From NCBI RefSeq assembly GCF_047948215.1, contig NC_134455.1, forward strand, positions 152,006,575 to 152,070,574: a DNA stretch of 64,000 nucleotides, in the 5' to 3' direction. The notes under the pieces are model-generated. The model saw only the letters and a program-made list of their open reading frames with translations, was not told the origin of the DNA and ran no database searches. Positions 23,583 through 34,915 of this stretch are shown here, piece by piece; the first letter of the stretch is position 1; the number at the start of each line of letters is the position of its first letter. Both the position numbers and the translations under genes were made by a program. Origin of the DNA: Lycorma delicatula (taxonomy: Eukaryota; Arthropoda; Insecta; Hemiptera; Fulgoridae).

Positions 23583-24140
23583 TTTGCTCGCTCTCCAGCT
23601 CTGATCCGTTCACGAGTGGAAGTCCCGGGATCAAAAACTCAAAGGCTACTGCCCGAAGTGCACCGAAGGCGGGGTAGTATTATTTATTTCAACCATCATT
23701 TCCATAAAGCATGAATCCATTCTTTTGAACCTGTCTGGATTTAAAAGGTTTTGTTTGTTTGATGTCTTCATGTTGCCTATAATCAAAATTCGACCTTTCT
23801 TTTCTTTCCACCGGTGGTCTCCAGTCATGGTAACCCAAGGCTTCATGACACTGTTGAGATCAGTGCTTCAGGTGTTGATGACGTCGCAGCCACATCTTAC
23901 GGTGTTCACTTTGTAGCTGCATTTGATTCAAAAAAGGTCATTAGACATGACCCCCACCCTTCTCTGTCTGCCGCGCCAGCTGGTAGGTCTTGCGTTGCCC
24001 GGGTCACACCACAGGGAGGTAGAGAATCGGGTAGTTGACCGGTCTGGAGCTATGTCGTTTTCCTAATAAACGATGTTGGGTACTTAGCCCTGTACTCCGT
24101 TTCAACCGGCCCATTTCGTGACCCTAAAATGGAGCTATAC

Positions 24141-24879
24141 ATATTTAAATTATATAAATAAACTTGATGTGATATAAAATGATATAAATGTGCCTCTGGT
24201 GTACCTTATAAAATTTGAAGTATGATATATTACTCCATGAAAATGACTTATTCAACTGTTAGATCTTACTAAATCAAAAAATTGGACCTGTCTGGTAAAA
24301 CATTGCTGAAAACCCATTTCACCACTAAAATATTCAATAATTAATACGTGAATTAAAAATATTATATTTACTGATAATTATTTTTTCTAACTTTAATTAG
24401 TAAAGATCTTTTAGGGAAAATAAAAGATAATTGGTAAACACAGATTATTGTAATCTAGTTTTTATCTGCAGTTTCCCCTTCGATGGTAGTGGGTTACTCT
24501 GGATTGTATATTTTTGGCTAAACAAAGTATCGTGATGTCATCCTAGTTCATATCATTACATGATGGATTCCTTTCATATTCTAATAACAAAATCCTAAGT
24601 CTAGAAAGGTACAGTCCTGACTCATGAACTATGATAAATTGAACATTCATTAGAAAACAACACCCTTGTGCAGGACATCTCATTTGAGATCATAATAATA
24701 ATAATAGCATGGTAGGCTGCAATATGCATGCTTCTCTCCATTTGATAATTCATTTTCAAAAGTTGTTGAAGAGGTTTCATATTCCATGTCTTTTTGAATA
24801 TGATCATGCATTGTTGACCACTTTATATTTCACCACTAGTTTACAAATAGATGTAATTTGAGACTCCTCAATCAAATCG
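24141..24879. other. UBL7 intron 4, unassigned between two LINEs
   Basis: AT-rich noncoding sequence with a short ATA-rich run (about 24693-24706). Part of it may be the 3' UTR of the next LINE, but I cannot place the boundary. Confidence 0.4.
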
Positions 24880-27800
24880 GGAAGCAAAACATCTTTCATC
24901 CACTACATGTCATTGCTTTGCTTGGAATTTTTCCTGCCATCACCCCCTTCGGTCACCCTAAAGCATAAGACCAAATGTCTGTGCCACAAATGGCAACTGA
25001 GCCTCGAACAGTTTAGCGACCAGTAACCTAACATAGTTGCTAGAGCTTACATAACAAGGTGAGTAAGCATGGTGCCATACAGCATCGGCTTATGTGTCCC
25101 AACCACTCACTTGTCATATATTTGCTAAAATGGTAGCGCACTCCATCAACTACTAAAAATATATATGACATCCATAATAAAATTTATTTCATCTAGGCAG
25201 CAATTCGCTGTCATGCCTAGGTCGCTGAATACCAGCAAGTACCTGTCCACCATTTTATAGCGCTTGGAGCCATAATAATTGGCTGGTGGTCAGCCATACT
25301 CAGGGTTAGCTTCCCACAGCAGTGCGGTAAGAGTCTTTCCCTTAAGCAAAGTACAGATGCTGGTTGAACAAAACAACTGCATCTAGGAACTCCCACATGA
25401 TCTACAATGCAGCTCTCACCACATTGACTCACCGCTTGTGAGTGGCCAATTTTCCCCTTGATCTCTTAAGTTCCAGGGTGGCCTGGTCTCTGCTCCCCCC
25501 AAGAGCAGGGCAGTCAAACATCAGGTATTCATTTGACTGGACCTCCCTGCAGATGCACAGCTCATCAGCTGCCAGGCAGAACCAAAACAGATATTGGTTC
25601 AAGTTAGCGTGGTTGATGAGCACTCGGACACCCGTTGCCCTTAAAAACGAGCTCGAGGCATACCATTCACCTCAAATCCTGTATAAACTTATACAAGGAT
25701 CTTCCCTTAGTCGTGGTGTTCCATTCCAGCTGCCATGCTTCCATCACAAGGTTCTGCAACCTCTTCCGCAGGCAGGAGATAGGCAACTGAACAAAATTTA
25801 GATTTGATACATTGTGATCACTGTTCCGCTCTAGTACTTGCCTTACTTGAAACCGCATCCCAAATACCTCAGCATCCCGGCTTCTTTGCAATCTCCACAT
25901 GGCTGCTCAAACTTTCACTACTACATCACTAAATCAATTGGGGGAGGCTTTCCAACATGGTGGAAGCCTTGTAGGAGGTTGTTTTAAAAAACACCAGTGC
26001 ATACAATTAAGGTTCTGCGCTGGGCTTTCCTTAAATTTTGAAGAAGTGCTCTATTCACATCCAACTTATGCGCCCAAATGGACGCCATGTAAGAGGTCAT
26101 GCTTTTGAAGACACCTCGGTAATTTGTCTGCATCCTTGAGAAACATAAACTTTGTCTTGGGCACAGAAATCTTTAAATTTTGAATATCCATCCAGCCTTC
26201 TGTAGTTGACAAAGCCGCCTGCGCCCGGTCTTCTAACTGTGGTTGTGAAGTACCACGAACTAAAAGGAGACAGTCATCGGCAAAAGCTTGGGCCATGACT
26301 CCTGGAAATGTCAATTCCAGAAATCCGTCAAAGCAGGGGACTGAGAACAGAACTCTGCGGGCTTCCCCTTGTAATGGATTTTTCCACAACTAGGTGTGCA
26401 TCCTTAAACAGAGCCATACACAAGGAAGGAAATGCCTCTATGTCTATAAAAATTGCTAAAACATATTTACAGTCTGCGCTTTCCACCTCAGCAAGAGCAT
26501 TTACGATGCAATCCTTTCGTGAAGCCAATCCCTTTTCTGAAGCCATACTGGCCTCGATTTAGAAAACAATTCACCTCAGTGCTTTTCCAGAGCCATTCCA
26601 CAACCAGCCTTTCAAGGAACTTGCCAAACTTGCCAATTACCCGCAAGAGGCTAATGGTCGATAACTGCCGACCTCACTAGGATCCTTTCCTGGTTTTAAG
26701 ACACCCTCACCAAAGCCACTTTCCAACAAATCGGAAAGCAGCCCCAGCTTAGTCATCCTGAGAACAGCCTGCCAAGCAGCTCCCTTATAACAGGCAGCAG
26801 ATAGAATAATATATCCAGGTCAAGTTGGTAGGAGGTTGATCCGGAGTTCACCTGCCTCACAACAGGCTTCAGCCCAGGGACCTCCCACACCGAGCCAATT
26901 CCACGTTACCGGATCCCACTTTCCCAGACTTCTTGGGGAGCCACCGTTTGTCCTTGGCTTTCCCTTCACTACCACGCACTTCCTGCATGGTTCCAGCCAC
27001 AGCCTTCCCTGCACAGCTCATAGTGGAAGTTTCAGCATGATTTTTAGTGCAATCTGCTGGTGCACTTGGGCACATTACTACCTTCGTGGAAACCTCTGAC
27101 ACCTTCTTATCGGAGGATCGTAATCTCGGTGGCGACCTACCAAGGTACCTTCTTGGCAGGAAGAGGTAGCCGCCAACTAGGTCCTTGGCTATGCCAAAAA
27201 AGTCCTCTAAGCAATCTCCCCTGGATTGCTCCATAGTGTCTGAAGAACAAAAACACTGACTGTACTGCCAGGCACTATAGTAACTGTTTGAACTTACCTA
27301 TCACCTAATACAAGGCAACGTGAGCAGCTGTGAACTGTCCTGAGCAAGGCGGCCACCTGTTCTCACACAGCCCCGCTCAAAACATCTAAAGCTAAAAGCT
27401 CCTAGATCAGACCACTGGCAAGGTCGGAGTGAAAATCACTTCCCAAACCTGCCAGAGGATCAAAAAGATTATTGGCCTCATGAACCTAAGAACATAGACA
27501 TGATGCAACACTAAGGAAACGTCCTTACTTAGCAGACAGTGGCACTCCTGCAACATACTACGCAGCTGTGTAGCCTAAACTTCACAGCAACATAGATTGA
27601 CTAACAGCCACTGATCGTTGTCAGCCCCGACGATGTAAACATAGGAACACTGCACTTGTAGAAGCAAATTGCTACTGGTAGCAGTAAACACAAGTTATAC
27701 AGCATGGGGCCAGAGGCTGAAAAGTGATCCACTAAATGGCATGCCTTAATACTGCTAGAAGCAAATGCATGTTTCTCCCAAACAAGTATTGTTGCTTTGT
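24880..27800 (-). mobile_element. R1-like LINE, internally deleted
   Basis: On the - strand: a GC-rich 5' UTR (from about 27800), an ORF1-like frame starting MEQSRGDCLEDFFGIAKDLV (27234-26869), then directly RT debris: VLKPGKDPSEVGSYRPLASC (about 26705-26640), NRGQYGFRKG, FIDIEAF, SPQSSVLSPLL, QAFADDCLLLV (about 26295-26265) and KISVPKTKFMFLK. A C-terminal zinc-knuckle region follows (DELCICREVQSNEYLMFDCP, about 25560-25505), then a 3' UTR to about 24880. No endonuclease lies between ORF1 and RT, so about a kilobase or more is missing. Element ends are approximate; no target duplication found. Confidence 0.75.
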
Positions 27801-27961
27801 GAGATGGGCTCTTTTTGAAAGAGTAACACCATGGAAATTACCCTGTTACTATGGGGTTTTAAATGTTAAAAGTATTAAAAAAAATTAATATTTGCTTGAA
27901 GTTTTTTTATTTGTGAATCTGATGTGTATTTAATAAAAAATATTTGTTTTGTTATTTGTAG

Positions 27962-28058
27962 TCTTCAGATTCTCAGCCTCAGGGACTGTCACGTCAGGGT
28001 TCATATTCAACAATTACTGCAGCACAACTTGCAGCTGCTCTTGCATCAGCTTCTTCTG
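27962..28058 (+). CDS. UBL7: UBL7 exon, Ser/Gln/Ala-rich region
   Basis: Acceptor TTTGTAG (to 27961), donor TCTG|GTAAAT (28059). It reads SSDSQPQGLSRQGSYSTITA then AQLAAALASASS (visible residues 170-201), leaving one base of a Gly codon. The IT-x-x-(E/Q)-L-A-x-AL-A-x-AS helix is conserved in UBL7 and may be part of a short helical interaction module. The preceding intron is 8.2 kb and holds two LINEs on the - strand. Confidence 0.92.
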
Positions 28059-28490
28059 GTAAATTTTTTGATATTGTGTAACAATTGTAAGAACAGTCTG
28101 TATGCTAAATATTCAGAAATAATTTTATTTTTGTTCAGTAATGATGTCTGAAATAATCTTTTGGCAGAAAATTTTGCCATTATATTACTTACCTTTTGTT
28201 TTCGCTGTAGATGTCATTTAATATGATCATGGAGAATCCTGTCAAACAGGGTTAAAAATGATCACCTTTGCCAACTTCTAATCATGTCTGTGCTAGAAGA
28301 AAGAAAATATTTAATCAGCAATTATCAGGTCTTTGGTTGATTTAAGTTTCTGAGACATAATCATAATTACAAAATTTATCTGCAGAATCTGAAATACAAC
28401 TGATTGACACCATATTACCATGATAAAATTACAGAGTACAATATGGTCAAAACAAAAGGAGGTTGAGGTTGATCTAATTGCATAATAATT
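28059..28490. other. UBL7 intron 5, left part, unassigned
   Basis: AT-rich noncoding sequence between the exon donor and the long-armed mariner. Weak similarity to the right flank may mean that the inverted repeat extends a little further left than 28491. Confidence 0.4.
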
Positions 28491-29940
28491 TGTGCCTTCT
28501 CCCACCCTCTTTTCCATTCCATTCCTTAATTCATACTGCTAAGCAAAGTATTGCTTTGTTTTCCTTTCTCATGTTATTGTAGTGGTAACTTGAGCAAACA
28601 GATTAAATTCTAAGAATTTAGTCAATAAATACAAAGGGCACTAGGAAAGTTTTGCAATATGATTGAATGGATCATCACAGGTAATAAATTAGTGTGTGTT
28701 TAGACAGGTCTTAACCTGCACTGTAACCGCTCTAGTCACCGTCACAGTGTCATTTACTTTTTAGTTGTGTTAGTGAAAAGAGATAGTGATGTTGTTGAAA
28801 ACTGAATACCTGGAAATTTTGGATGTTGGTTAAGTATAGATCAGTGTTTAGAAGAAATGACTCCTGTGCTTGGAGAGGATTATCCTCATCATACAACAAT
28901 ATTTAGATGATATTGAATGTTTGAAAGATGAAATTTTGGCTTTGAGGATGATCCAAGGTCAATCGTCATTTGTAACTCAGGGAAACATTGTTGCAGCACA
29001 AAAAAATGCTCGAGATAAACGGGTGTATGGCCTACCACCTACAAAAATGGAGGTGTGTTCTTGGGCATCTGCACCAGCAGCCCATGCTGTTCTGTGAGAT
29101 CTCCCTCAGGTTAAAAAGCTTTTGTACCGTTTGGGTGCCACATAATTTGACCGACATCAGATGACACATCGTGTTTCATGATGTCACAAAATGCTGAAAA
29201 AGTTTGAAAACTCCTATGACAGGTGATGAAACTTGGGTGTACTATTATGACATCCCAACCAAGGCTCAGAACAAAATGTGGATGATCAAAGATGAAAAGA
29301 CCCCTATGACTGTTTAAAAATCCAGATCAATGAAGTGAAGAATGGTGGCCATATTTTTTAAGGTTATAGAGGTTTCAGAGTGAGTTGTGTTGGAAACTCA
29401 GAAGACAGTTACAAGCAAGTGGTATACTGAGAAATACCTGTCTAAAGCTGTCAGATCTCAAAAAGCTGTGCCCAAACTCAAGGATGAACATATTTCACAG
29501 TAATGTTCCAGCGCAGTTAGAATACCCTTCCTACATTCTTGACCTCACTCCTTGTCACTTTATGCTGTTCCCCAAGAAGAATAATAGACAGAAAGAGAAG
29601 CATTGTATGAGCGATGATGACCTCCTAAGGGCTTGGGACAAGTATGCACAGATCTCTGATGAATCATGTCAGGGTTTCTTTGAAGACTGGTTCGAAGGAT
29701 GAAGAAGTGTATAATATGTAAAGGATAACATAGTGAAAATTATTTTAAAGAATGATATAAAATAAAGTCATACTGCAAAACTTTCCTAGTGCCCTTTGGA
29801 TGTATTGACTAAAAATTCTTAGAATTTAATCTGTTTGCATAAGTTAACACTACAATAATGTGAGAAAGAAAAACAAAAGAAATTTTGCTTAGCAATGTGA
29901 ATTCAGGAATGGAATGGAAAAGAGAATGGGAGAGGGCACA
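28491..29940 (+). mobile_element. Mariner transposon with long (about 170-bp) inverted repeat arms
   Basis: The left arm 28491-28662 and the complement of the right arm 29768-29940 align throughout, including TTTTCCATTCCATTCC, GCAAACAGATTAAATTCTAA, and the innermost GGGCACTAGGAAAGTTTTGC. Typical mariner repeats are near 30 bp, and that inner block is probably the true terminus. Transposase debris on + includes SPVLGEDYPHHTT-like text, GDETWVYYYDIPTKAQNKMW (first catalytic block, about 29223-29283), KTVTSKWYTEKYL, YILDLTPCHFMLFPKKNN (block preceding the third Asp), and FFEDWFEG. Stops and frameshifts make it inactive. Confidence 0.85.
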
Positions 29941-31139
29941 TATAATGATTTAGAAATCAAAAATTTATATATAATATTATTATAAGTTACCGAATATGAG
30001 CTATAGTCATGAAGCAGTAACATTAAAATTTTTACTGCCACTTTTATATAAACAAATGGATTGGTTACTATCAGATACACACAAAGTCAAAATGAAATAT
30101 TGAATTTTAAAAGGAATCACAGTGAAACATAATCAAATGGAATCTATATTTAAACTACGCAATCATCCATGTATAGGATGCACTGGTGAATTTGTTTCAC
30201 AAAGTTGTTTACTTTCAGCAAAAAGCTGAAAAATTTACATTGGAAATTGTTAAAAGGAGATTTTTGTTACAGGAATTGATTTCACATTGGCTGAAAGCTG
30301 AATGGTCAAAAATTATTTACTTATATTCACTAAATAATATTTATGTCCTCTTGTTTAATGGAACTGCATGCAGTTATGAATTTGTAAATGATATACAGTA
30401 ATGTAGTTTACGATAAAAACACCTGCAGTTACATTTCTTGGCTGTTGTTGTTATCAATTAAAGTTTGTTTTCATATTACAATTACATTTTAATATTAAAA
30501 TATTACAGAACATCCTTTTTATGCTTGGAAGTTTTTCAAAAACAACTTTATAAATCATTTGTAGACAAACCTTATACCTGATTAACAAACAAAGCATGTT
30601 CATTCTATCTTTTTTTATTATTTTGACAAAATCTAAGTTCATCTAAGTTTTAATATATACATTCTCATCGACAGTACGTATTCATTTTAAGAAGTTGCAA
30701 CATTTAATTATGATTGATATATGATGAAATATTTCAAATATAAAGATTCAAATTTATTATCTTATGATTGTTCAGTTTTAAATTCATCAAGAATGTGCGG
30801 TAATAGAAACTAATTTGGTTTATTATACACATCATAAGGTTTAACTGTTTCTAATAAGTTGCAATTCTCCAGAACTTCTACTTTTTTCCTTAAATTGGCC
30901 AGTTTCATTATGATTGTATATTGTTATTAGGTACAAAACTGAATAATGAGGAAAGGAAATGACTTATCATAAATAGCTTGGTAGAAAGGTTGTGGTGGTT
31001 ACAGTAGCAAATACAGAGACATCTTACCATACCCACTTTAAAGAGAAATAGTGGGCTATAAAATAAATAGCATAATAGTACTGAAACTTGTAAATTACAT
31101 ATTTAATTTTGAAAGTTTACAGAACAGTATTTTTTCAAG
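29941..31139. other. UBL7 intron 5, unassigned
   Basis: AT-rich noncoding sequence; short open frames only. No transposon protein recognised. Confidence 0.45.
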
Positions 31140-31310
31140 AAAAAATATTTTATTTATTCTCAAAGCAGCAAAAGGCTTATGTCCCCTTACAGTTACTTTA
31201 TGATTGATGATTTTTGTAGTGTATGAAAGGTGCTAAGGCTGATCAGGACTTGAATCCAGGACGTTCCAGATGAAAGGCAGAGGTGCTTCCTCACCACCAT
31301 ACAGGTTTAT
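31140..31310 (-). mobile_element. tRNA-derived SINE
   Basis: On the - strand 31307-31230 reads as a tRNA-like head: A-box-like TGGTGAGGAAG, and B-box GGATTCAAGTCC about 42 bases later, which is the normal spacing. It is followed by a noncoding body and an A-rich tail toward lower coordinates. It is not a functional tRNA: there is no clear acceptor stem. The 3' boundary is approximate. Confidence 0.6.
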
Positions 31311-31816
31311 CATTTATATATCAAGAATGTATTGGTCATTACATCATTAATATCAAGAAATAGAATGCTTTTATAACAGAAATACTTAAAGATATGATAA
31401 ATAGATCCTGGCCATTAAGTTTTTTTCTGAAAGAATACTATATGAAGTAAAAGGTAAAAATTCTATAAAAATAGATCAACAAAGTTAAATAATGCTGAAA
31501 GTAGTTGACGTTTGTTGGGAACTGTGCATACTGTCTACATTTATTGGTCAGTGACCTTAACATTTAATGCATTAAAAAAAAAATTGACCTTGTGTTTAGT
31601 ACGGGGTTAATTATAATACAAAGACAAGTCAAATATTACACTTGGGGCAAATTGCTAGTAAAACAGACTTCTCTACACTGTAATAGCTGGAAGGAGGCAA
31701 ATAACGTGATTAAGATCAAATTTCACTCAATGGCCACAGTTGCACCAACTCTTAAGCATTCATAGGGTGAAGGTAGTATGACAACCTAGAAGGGTGTTAT
31801 GGCAAAAGTGTAGATA

Positions 31817-31878
31817 ATGTGTGTGCATGCGTTCATGCATGCGCGCATGTGTGTGTGTGTGTTTGTGTGTGTGTGCAT
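31817..31878. repeat. GT-rich microsatellite
   Basis: Alternating GT with interspersed GCATGC motifs: a purine-pyrimidine alternating tract of about 60 bases. Confidence 0.85.
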
Positions 31879-32051
31879 ATATAACTTTAAGAATTCATTT
31901 AATTCATCATTGTGGTAATTAAATTCAGTAAATAACAATATAACCACCAAACACAGCAATAGAAAAACCTAAAAAAAAACTAATACCAATAGTTAACTTT
32001 TGCAGGATCCCTCACTAGTCAGTGCACAATTTTATAATTACATTAACATAT

Positions 32052-33283
32052 TGTTATGTGTTTTATGGCTCTATCAGGATATTGAGAGGTTGTCAATTTG
32101 GAATGTTTATATAATTACAATTTATTGGTTTAAAATGTTCATAATTACAACCAGTAATTAATAATAATGACAATTAATAATATTAACAATGGTGATAAAT
32201 ACAATAATAATAATAATAAGTGACCATTAATGAACACAAATATTAATATAGTAATTACAACCATAATAATCAGGATAGTAGTAGTAAACGATAATATTAC
32301 ATGTCAATAACAACAATTCAAACAATTAACACATAACACAGTACATAACATAATACAGAACATACCATAATGCATAACATAATCAAAACAGTAAACATGA
32401 TGTAAAAACAGAGCATAATACATAATGTAATCAACAAAGAATAACAATCATAATATTACACATCAAATAGTGATAAATGTCAATAGTAAATAATCATTGC
32501 AAATACACACAAGACAGAGTTCAAAATAAATAATCATTTGGAATTTATTCCAGGTAGATAAATAGAAAGAAGAACCCATTAACAAAAGAAACCTCTTGTC
32601 TTAACCCTTTTTAACCACTTGTCTCTTATTAACAAACAGTTGTATAAAGTTCACTTGCAAATACCTTTGCTGTCTACCCTAACTGTTTATGAATGAAATT
32701 TATTGCATTATTTCTTTCACTTATATAGTAACTTATGATATCTTGTATACTTGGATTTACTCATGGCGTCACCTTAGTCGTATCGAACTTAAATCAAGAC
32801 TTTCCTCGCAGGACTGATGTCTCACATGGCACAGATGTCTCATCTCGCAGACTCACACCCATGACTCTCCTCACTGGACCATCGCCGTAACATCTCACTG
32901 GACTGGTTCGCAGAATTCTGCTGAACCCACACAACTTGCAGCCTCTCCTTGCAGACTGGTTATAATATAACTCATTTTTATCTGGTCTGGGCTGTTTATA
33001 CTTCTAGCCTCTTTATCTGTCGGACCGGACCCAAGTCGAAGCATGAGAACAGTCGATCCAGGCTTTTGTTCCCATGAACTCCAAACCTGGTCTCTTCTCA
33101 CCGTACAACAGGTGTTCATTGTGTGACAGTGGGCAGTATAACAAAAGAAGACAATTGTAAAATGGCCTACTCTTTACAAAAAGGGTTCTCCTTTCTGGAT
33201 TTCTCCAATTATTATATTTTCTGCTACTTTCATAATAATTGGTAGGAATCTGTACTCAGGTTCGCTATACCGGTGTTGTTACA
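32052..33283 (-). mobile_element. Probable solo LTR (TG...CA), 1.2 kb
   Basis: The - strand begins TGTAACAACACCGGTATAGC (33283 down) and ends ATAAAACACATAACA (32052), giving TG...CA ends, with ATAT on both sides as a possible 4-bp duplication. The interior holds low-complexity ATA/ACA-rich sequence (32150-32480) and a GC-richer CT-rich part (32750-33120). A shorter relative lies at 52033-52862 with matching ends. No gag-pol next to either copy, hence solo. A large TG...CA DNA element is the alternative. Confidence 0.5.
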
Positions 33284-33286
33284 ATA

Positions 33287-33443
33287 TAACAAAAAAGAAA
33301 GAAAACTTAAAAATTTAGAAAACATAAACACCCTAACCTTTTTTTTTATTCTAGTAGTGCAGTTGTGTTGTTATTAAAAATTCTGTGGTTGTTAAAGTGT
33401 TTGTTTTCTAAATTTTTAATTTTCTTTCTTTTCTGTTATTTGT
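33287..33443. repeat. 50-bp imperfect inverted repeat before UBL7 exon at 33643
   Basis: 33287-33337 and 33391-33443 are inverted copies sharing AAAAATTTAGAAAACA and AAAGAAAGAAAA on the left and their complements on the right. The spacer is about 53 bases. It lies directly beside the solo LTR edge, 200 bases before a splice acceptor. It could be a MITE or a foldback. Confidence 0.75.
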
Positions 33444-33566
33444 TAATTTAATTATAGAATTGTGTACCAACTGATGATGATGCTGGATCCCATAAAAGTT
33501 GACTAATTGTATTAGTTTTTAGGATTTTCTATTAGTATTTTGTTAGCTAAGTTCATTTTTTTTTTA

Positions 33567-33593
33567 AATATATATATATATATATATATATTA
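33567..33593. repeat. TA microsatellite
   Basis: Uninterrupted AT dinucleotides over about 24 bases, 50 bases before the splice acceptor at 33642. Confidence 0.85.
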
Positions 33594-33642
33594 TACACAT
33601 GTATTTCTAATAATTGTTTCATTCATATTAATGTTATTTAAG

Positions 33643-33743
33643 GTGGTGCTTCAACATCAAGTGAAGGTGCTGCTATTACATCAGAAATGTTTAGCCAGGC
33701 TATGCAACGAGCAATGTCTAATGTTTCCTCTCCTACACCCCAG
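33643..33743 (+). CDS. UBL7: UBL7 exon, Met-rich helical segment
   Basis: Acceptor TTATTTAAG (to 33642), donor CCCCAG|GTATGA (33744). It reads GGASTSSEGAAITSEMFSQA then MQRAMSNVSSPTPQ (visible residues 202-235). The (I/T)-x-(N/S)-(D/E)-(L/M)-FSQA-(L/M)-Q-x-A-(L/M) helix is diagnostic for UBL7. The upstream flank is unusual: a 50-bp inverted repeat and a TA microsatellite lie within 360 bp of the acceptor. Confidence 0.92.
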
Positions 33744-34266
33744 GTATGATTTCATCAGTTCTGTTGAATTATTTTTATAACTAATCAATTTATTAATAGT
33801 AATCTATCAAAACATTAATCTGATCACTCCAAGGTGACCATGCATTGGTGACTGTTTGACTATTGCGTAGTTGATGGTACTGAATGAGTCTCTTAAGTAA
33901 AATTACTTTCTCACTTAACACTTACAATCTCACTTGAATTATTAATATTTTCACCAGTTAGTAGTACATGCAATTAGTACATATACCATCCATCTCCCAT
34001 GCTGATTTTTTTTTTCTTTAATTTCAGATAACATTGGAGTATCTAAGCTGGCTCTAGAAACAGTTAAATTCTGTTTTTTGTGGTTGGTAACAGAACATAC
34101 ATATTTGGCTTTCCCAGCATTACCAGTATTTTTGTTGCAGAATGGTATTCCATTAATAAGGCCTTACCTATAATTAGCCCAAAATTTTGATTTTTCTTGT
34201 TTGCTTGAATTCCATGGGTGCCTTACAGGCAATTAATGACATGTGCTCCAGATACCTTATTGTCTT

Positions 34267-34360
34267 GGGAAAGAATGTATGAACTGCCTGTGCCCAATGT
34301 GTTTTAATGTTATGACAGGTTTAGGATTTCAAATCAATCATGCCAAAGTGGCTCAAATGT
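34267..34360 (+). repeat. Intron 6 dispersed repeat, left copy (inverted partner at 36018-36107)
   Basis: GAACTGCCTGTGCCCAATGT and TTAGGATTTCAAATCAATCA, among others, are repeated in inverted orientation at 36107-36018. The two copies differ by only a few bases over about 90. The - strand copy lies in an open frame containing MYELPVPNVF and FRISNQSCQSGSNV, so this may be a piece of a transposon ORF, but I cannot name it. Confidence 0.85.
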
Positions 34361-34419
34361 AGAAATAATAATATAGAATAATATAGAAGAGATTCATTGC
34401 ATCATTTCACTGATTTATC

Positions 34420-34915
34420 ACCATAATACAACAGTGAGTATTTGTTGGATCTCCAGTCTTATTAGGATTTTAGTCAACAAGCACACTACTACAAAGGAGG
34501 CTTGTTTCCAGTCTCCTTTCACCAACCACATCGCTTTGAACAATCTTATCTATTTTCTAAAGAAGATGGTGCATGATGAATGGCAAAGTGATATACTAAT
34601 ATATATATATATATATATATATATACTAATATTAATAATAATAAACGTCATCCAATCTAGAACACTGTGTCACTGTGGGGCTTCTCATGCAGAAGTAACT
34701 GTCAGGAGGAGGTTATTATTTGCCTTATATAAATAGGGCACATTAGGCTCACTCATGGATATCTGGTGATGCAGACAGATGCACCTGTTTTTTGCACACA
34801 GCAACTGCCTTCTCGCAGTGTACACATCCTTGTGGATTGTACCCGTTGTGCAGCATTGCGTCGCAAGTTTAACCTAGGTACTAACATGCGAAATATTTTA
34901 GGGGATAATTAAAAT
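34420..34915 (+). mobile_element. LINE C-terminal fragment (RNase H end and zinc-knuckle tail)
   Basis: The + strand reads SICWISSLIRILVNKHTTTKEA (the RNase H pattern W-(V/I)-P-S-H-x-x-I-x-(G)-N-E...A-K-x-A, eroded). After a TA microsatellite at 34599-34624 it reads GHIRLTHGYLV-like text followed by CTQQLPSRSVHILVDCTRCA and LRRKFNLGTN (34735-34900). R-x-x-x-GH-(T)-R-L-T-H-G-Y-L...V-x-H-I-L-(V/I)-(D/E)-C is typical of the tail of jockey/I-type LINEs. Only the 3' end is left. Confidence 0.7.
34599..34624. repeat. TA microsatellite inside the LINE fragment
   Basis: About 13 AT units interrupting LINE coding debris. Confidence 0.85.

Larger units (their letters stand above)
20593..24124 (-). mobile_element. 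RTE-clade LINE, near full length, with perfect 16-bp target duplication
   Basis: 3532 bp on the - strand flanked by identical TAAAATGGAGCTATAC at 20577-20592 and 24125-24140, so both ends are precise. The 5' end (24124 down) is GC-rich. ORF2 runs through the endonuclease (23582-23004), RT (22669-21467) and tail (to about 20760) with several frameshifts. It belongs to a different RTE subfamily from the element at 8541-11809: GADLNGHVG in the endonuclease, GVHQGSVLSPLLF and (F)CADD in RT, and a tail with RGRPKN. It lies antisense in UBL7 intron 4. Confidence 0.92.

Noticed and set aside
31230..31310. A tRNA gene on the - strand
   Set aside because: A- and B-box-like motifs are present but no cloverleaf acceptor stem is visible; it has the body and tail of a SINE. 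The same reasoning applies at 55125-55490 and 56090-56190.
34434..34736. A 100-codon open frame as a possible host gene
   Set aside because: It runs through a TA microsatellite (alternating Ile/Tyr) and its start is an eroded LINE RNase H segment.
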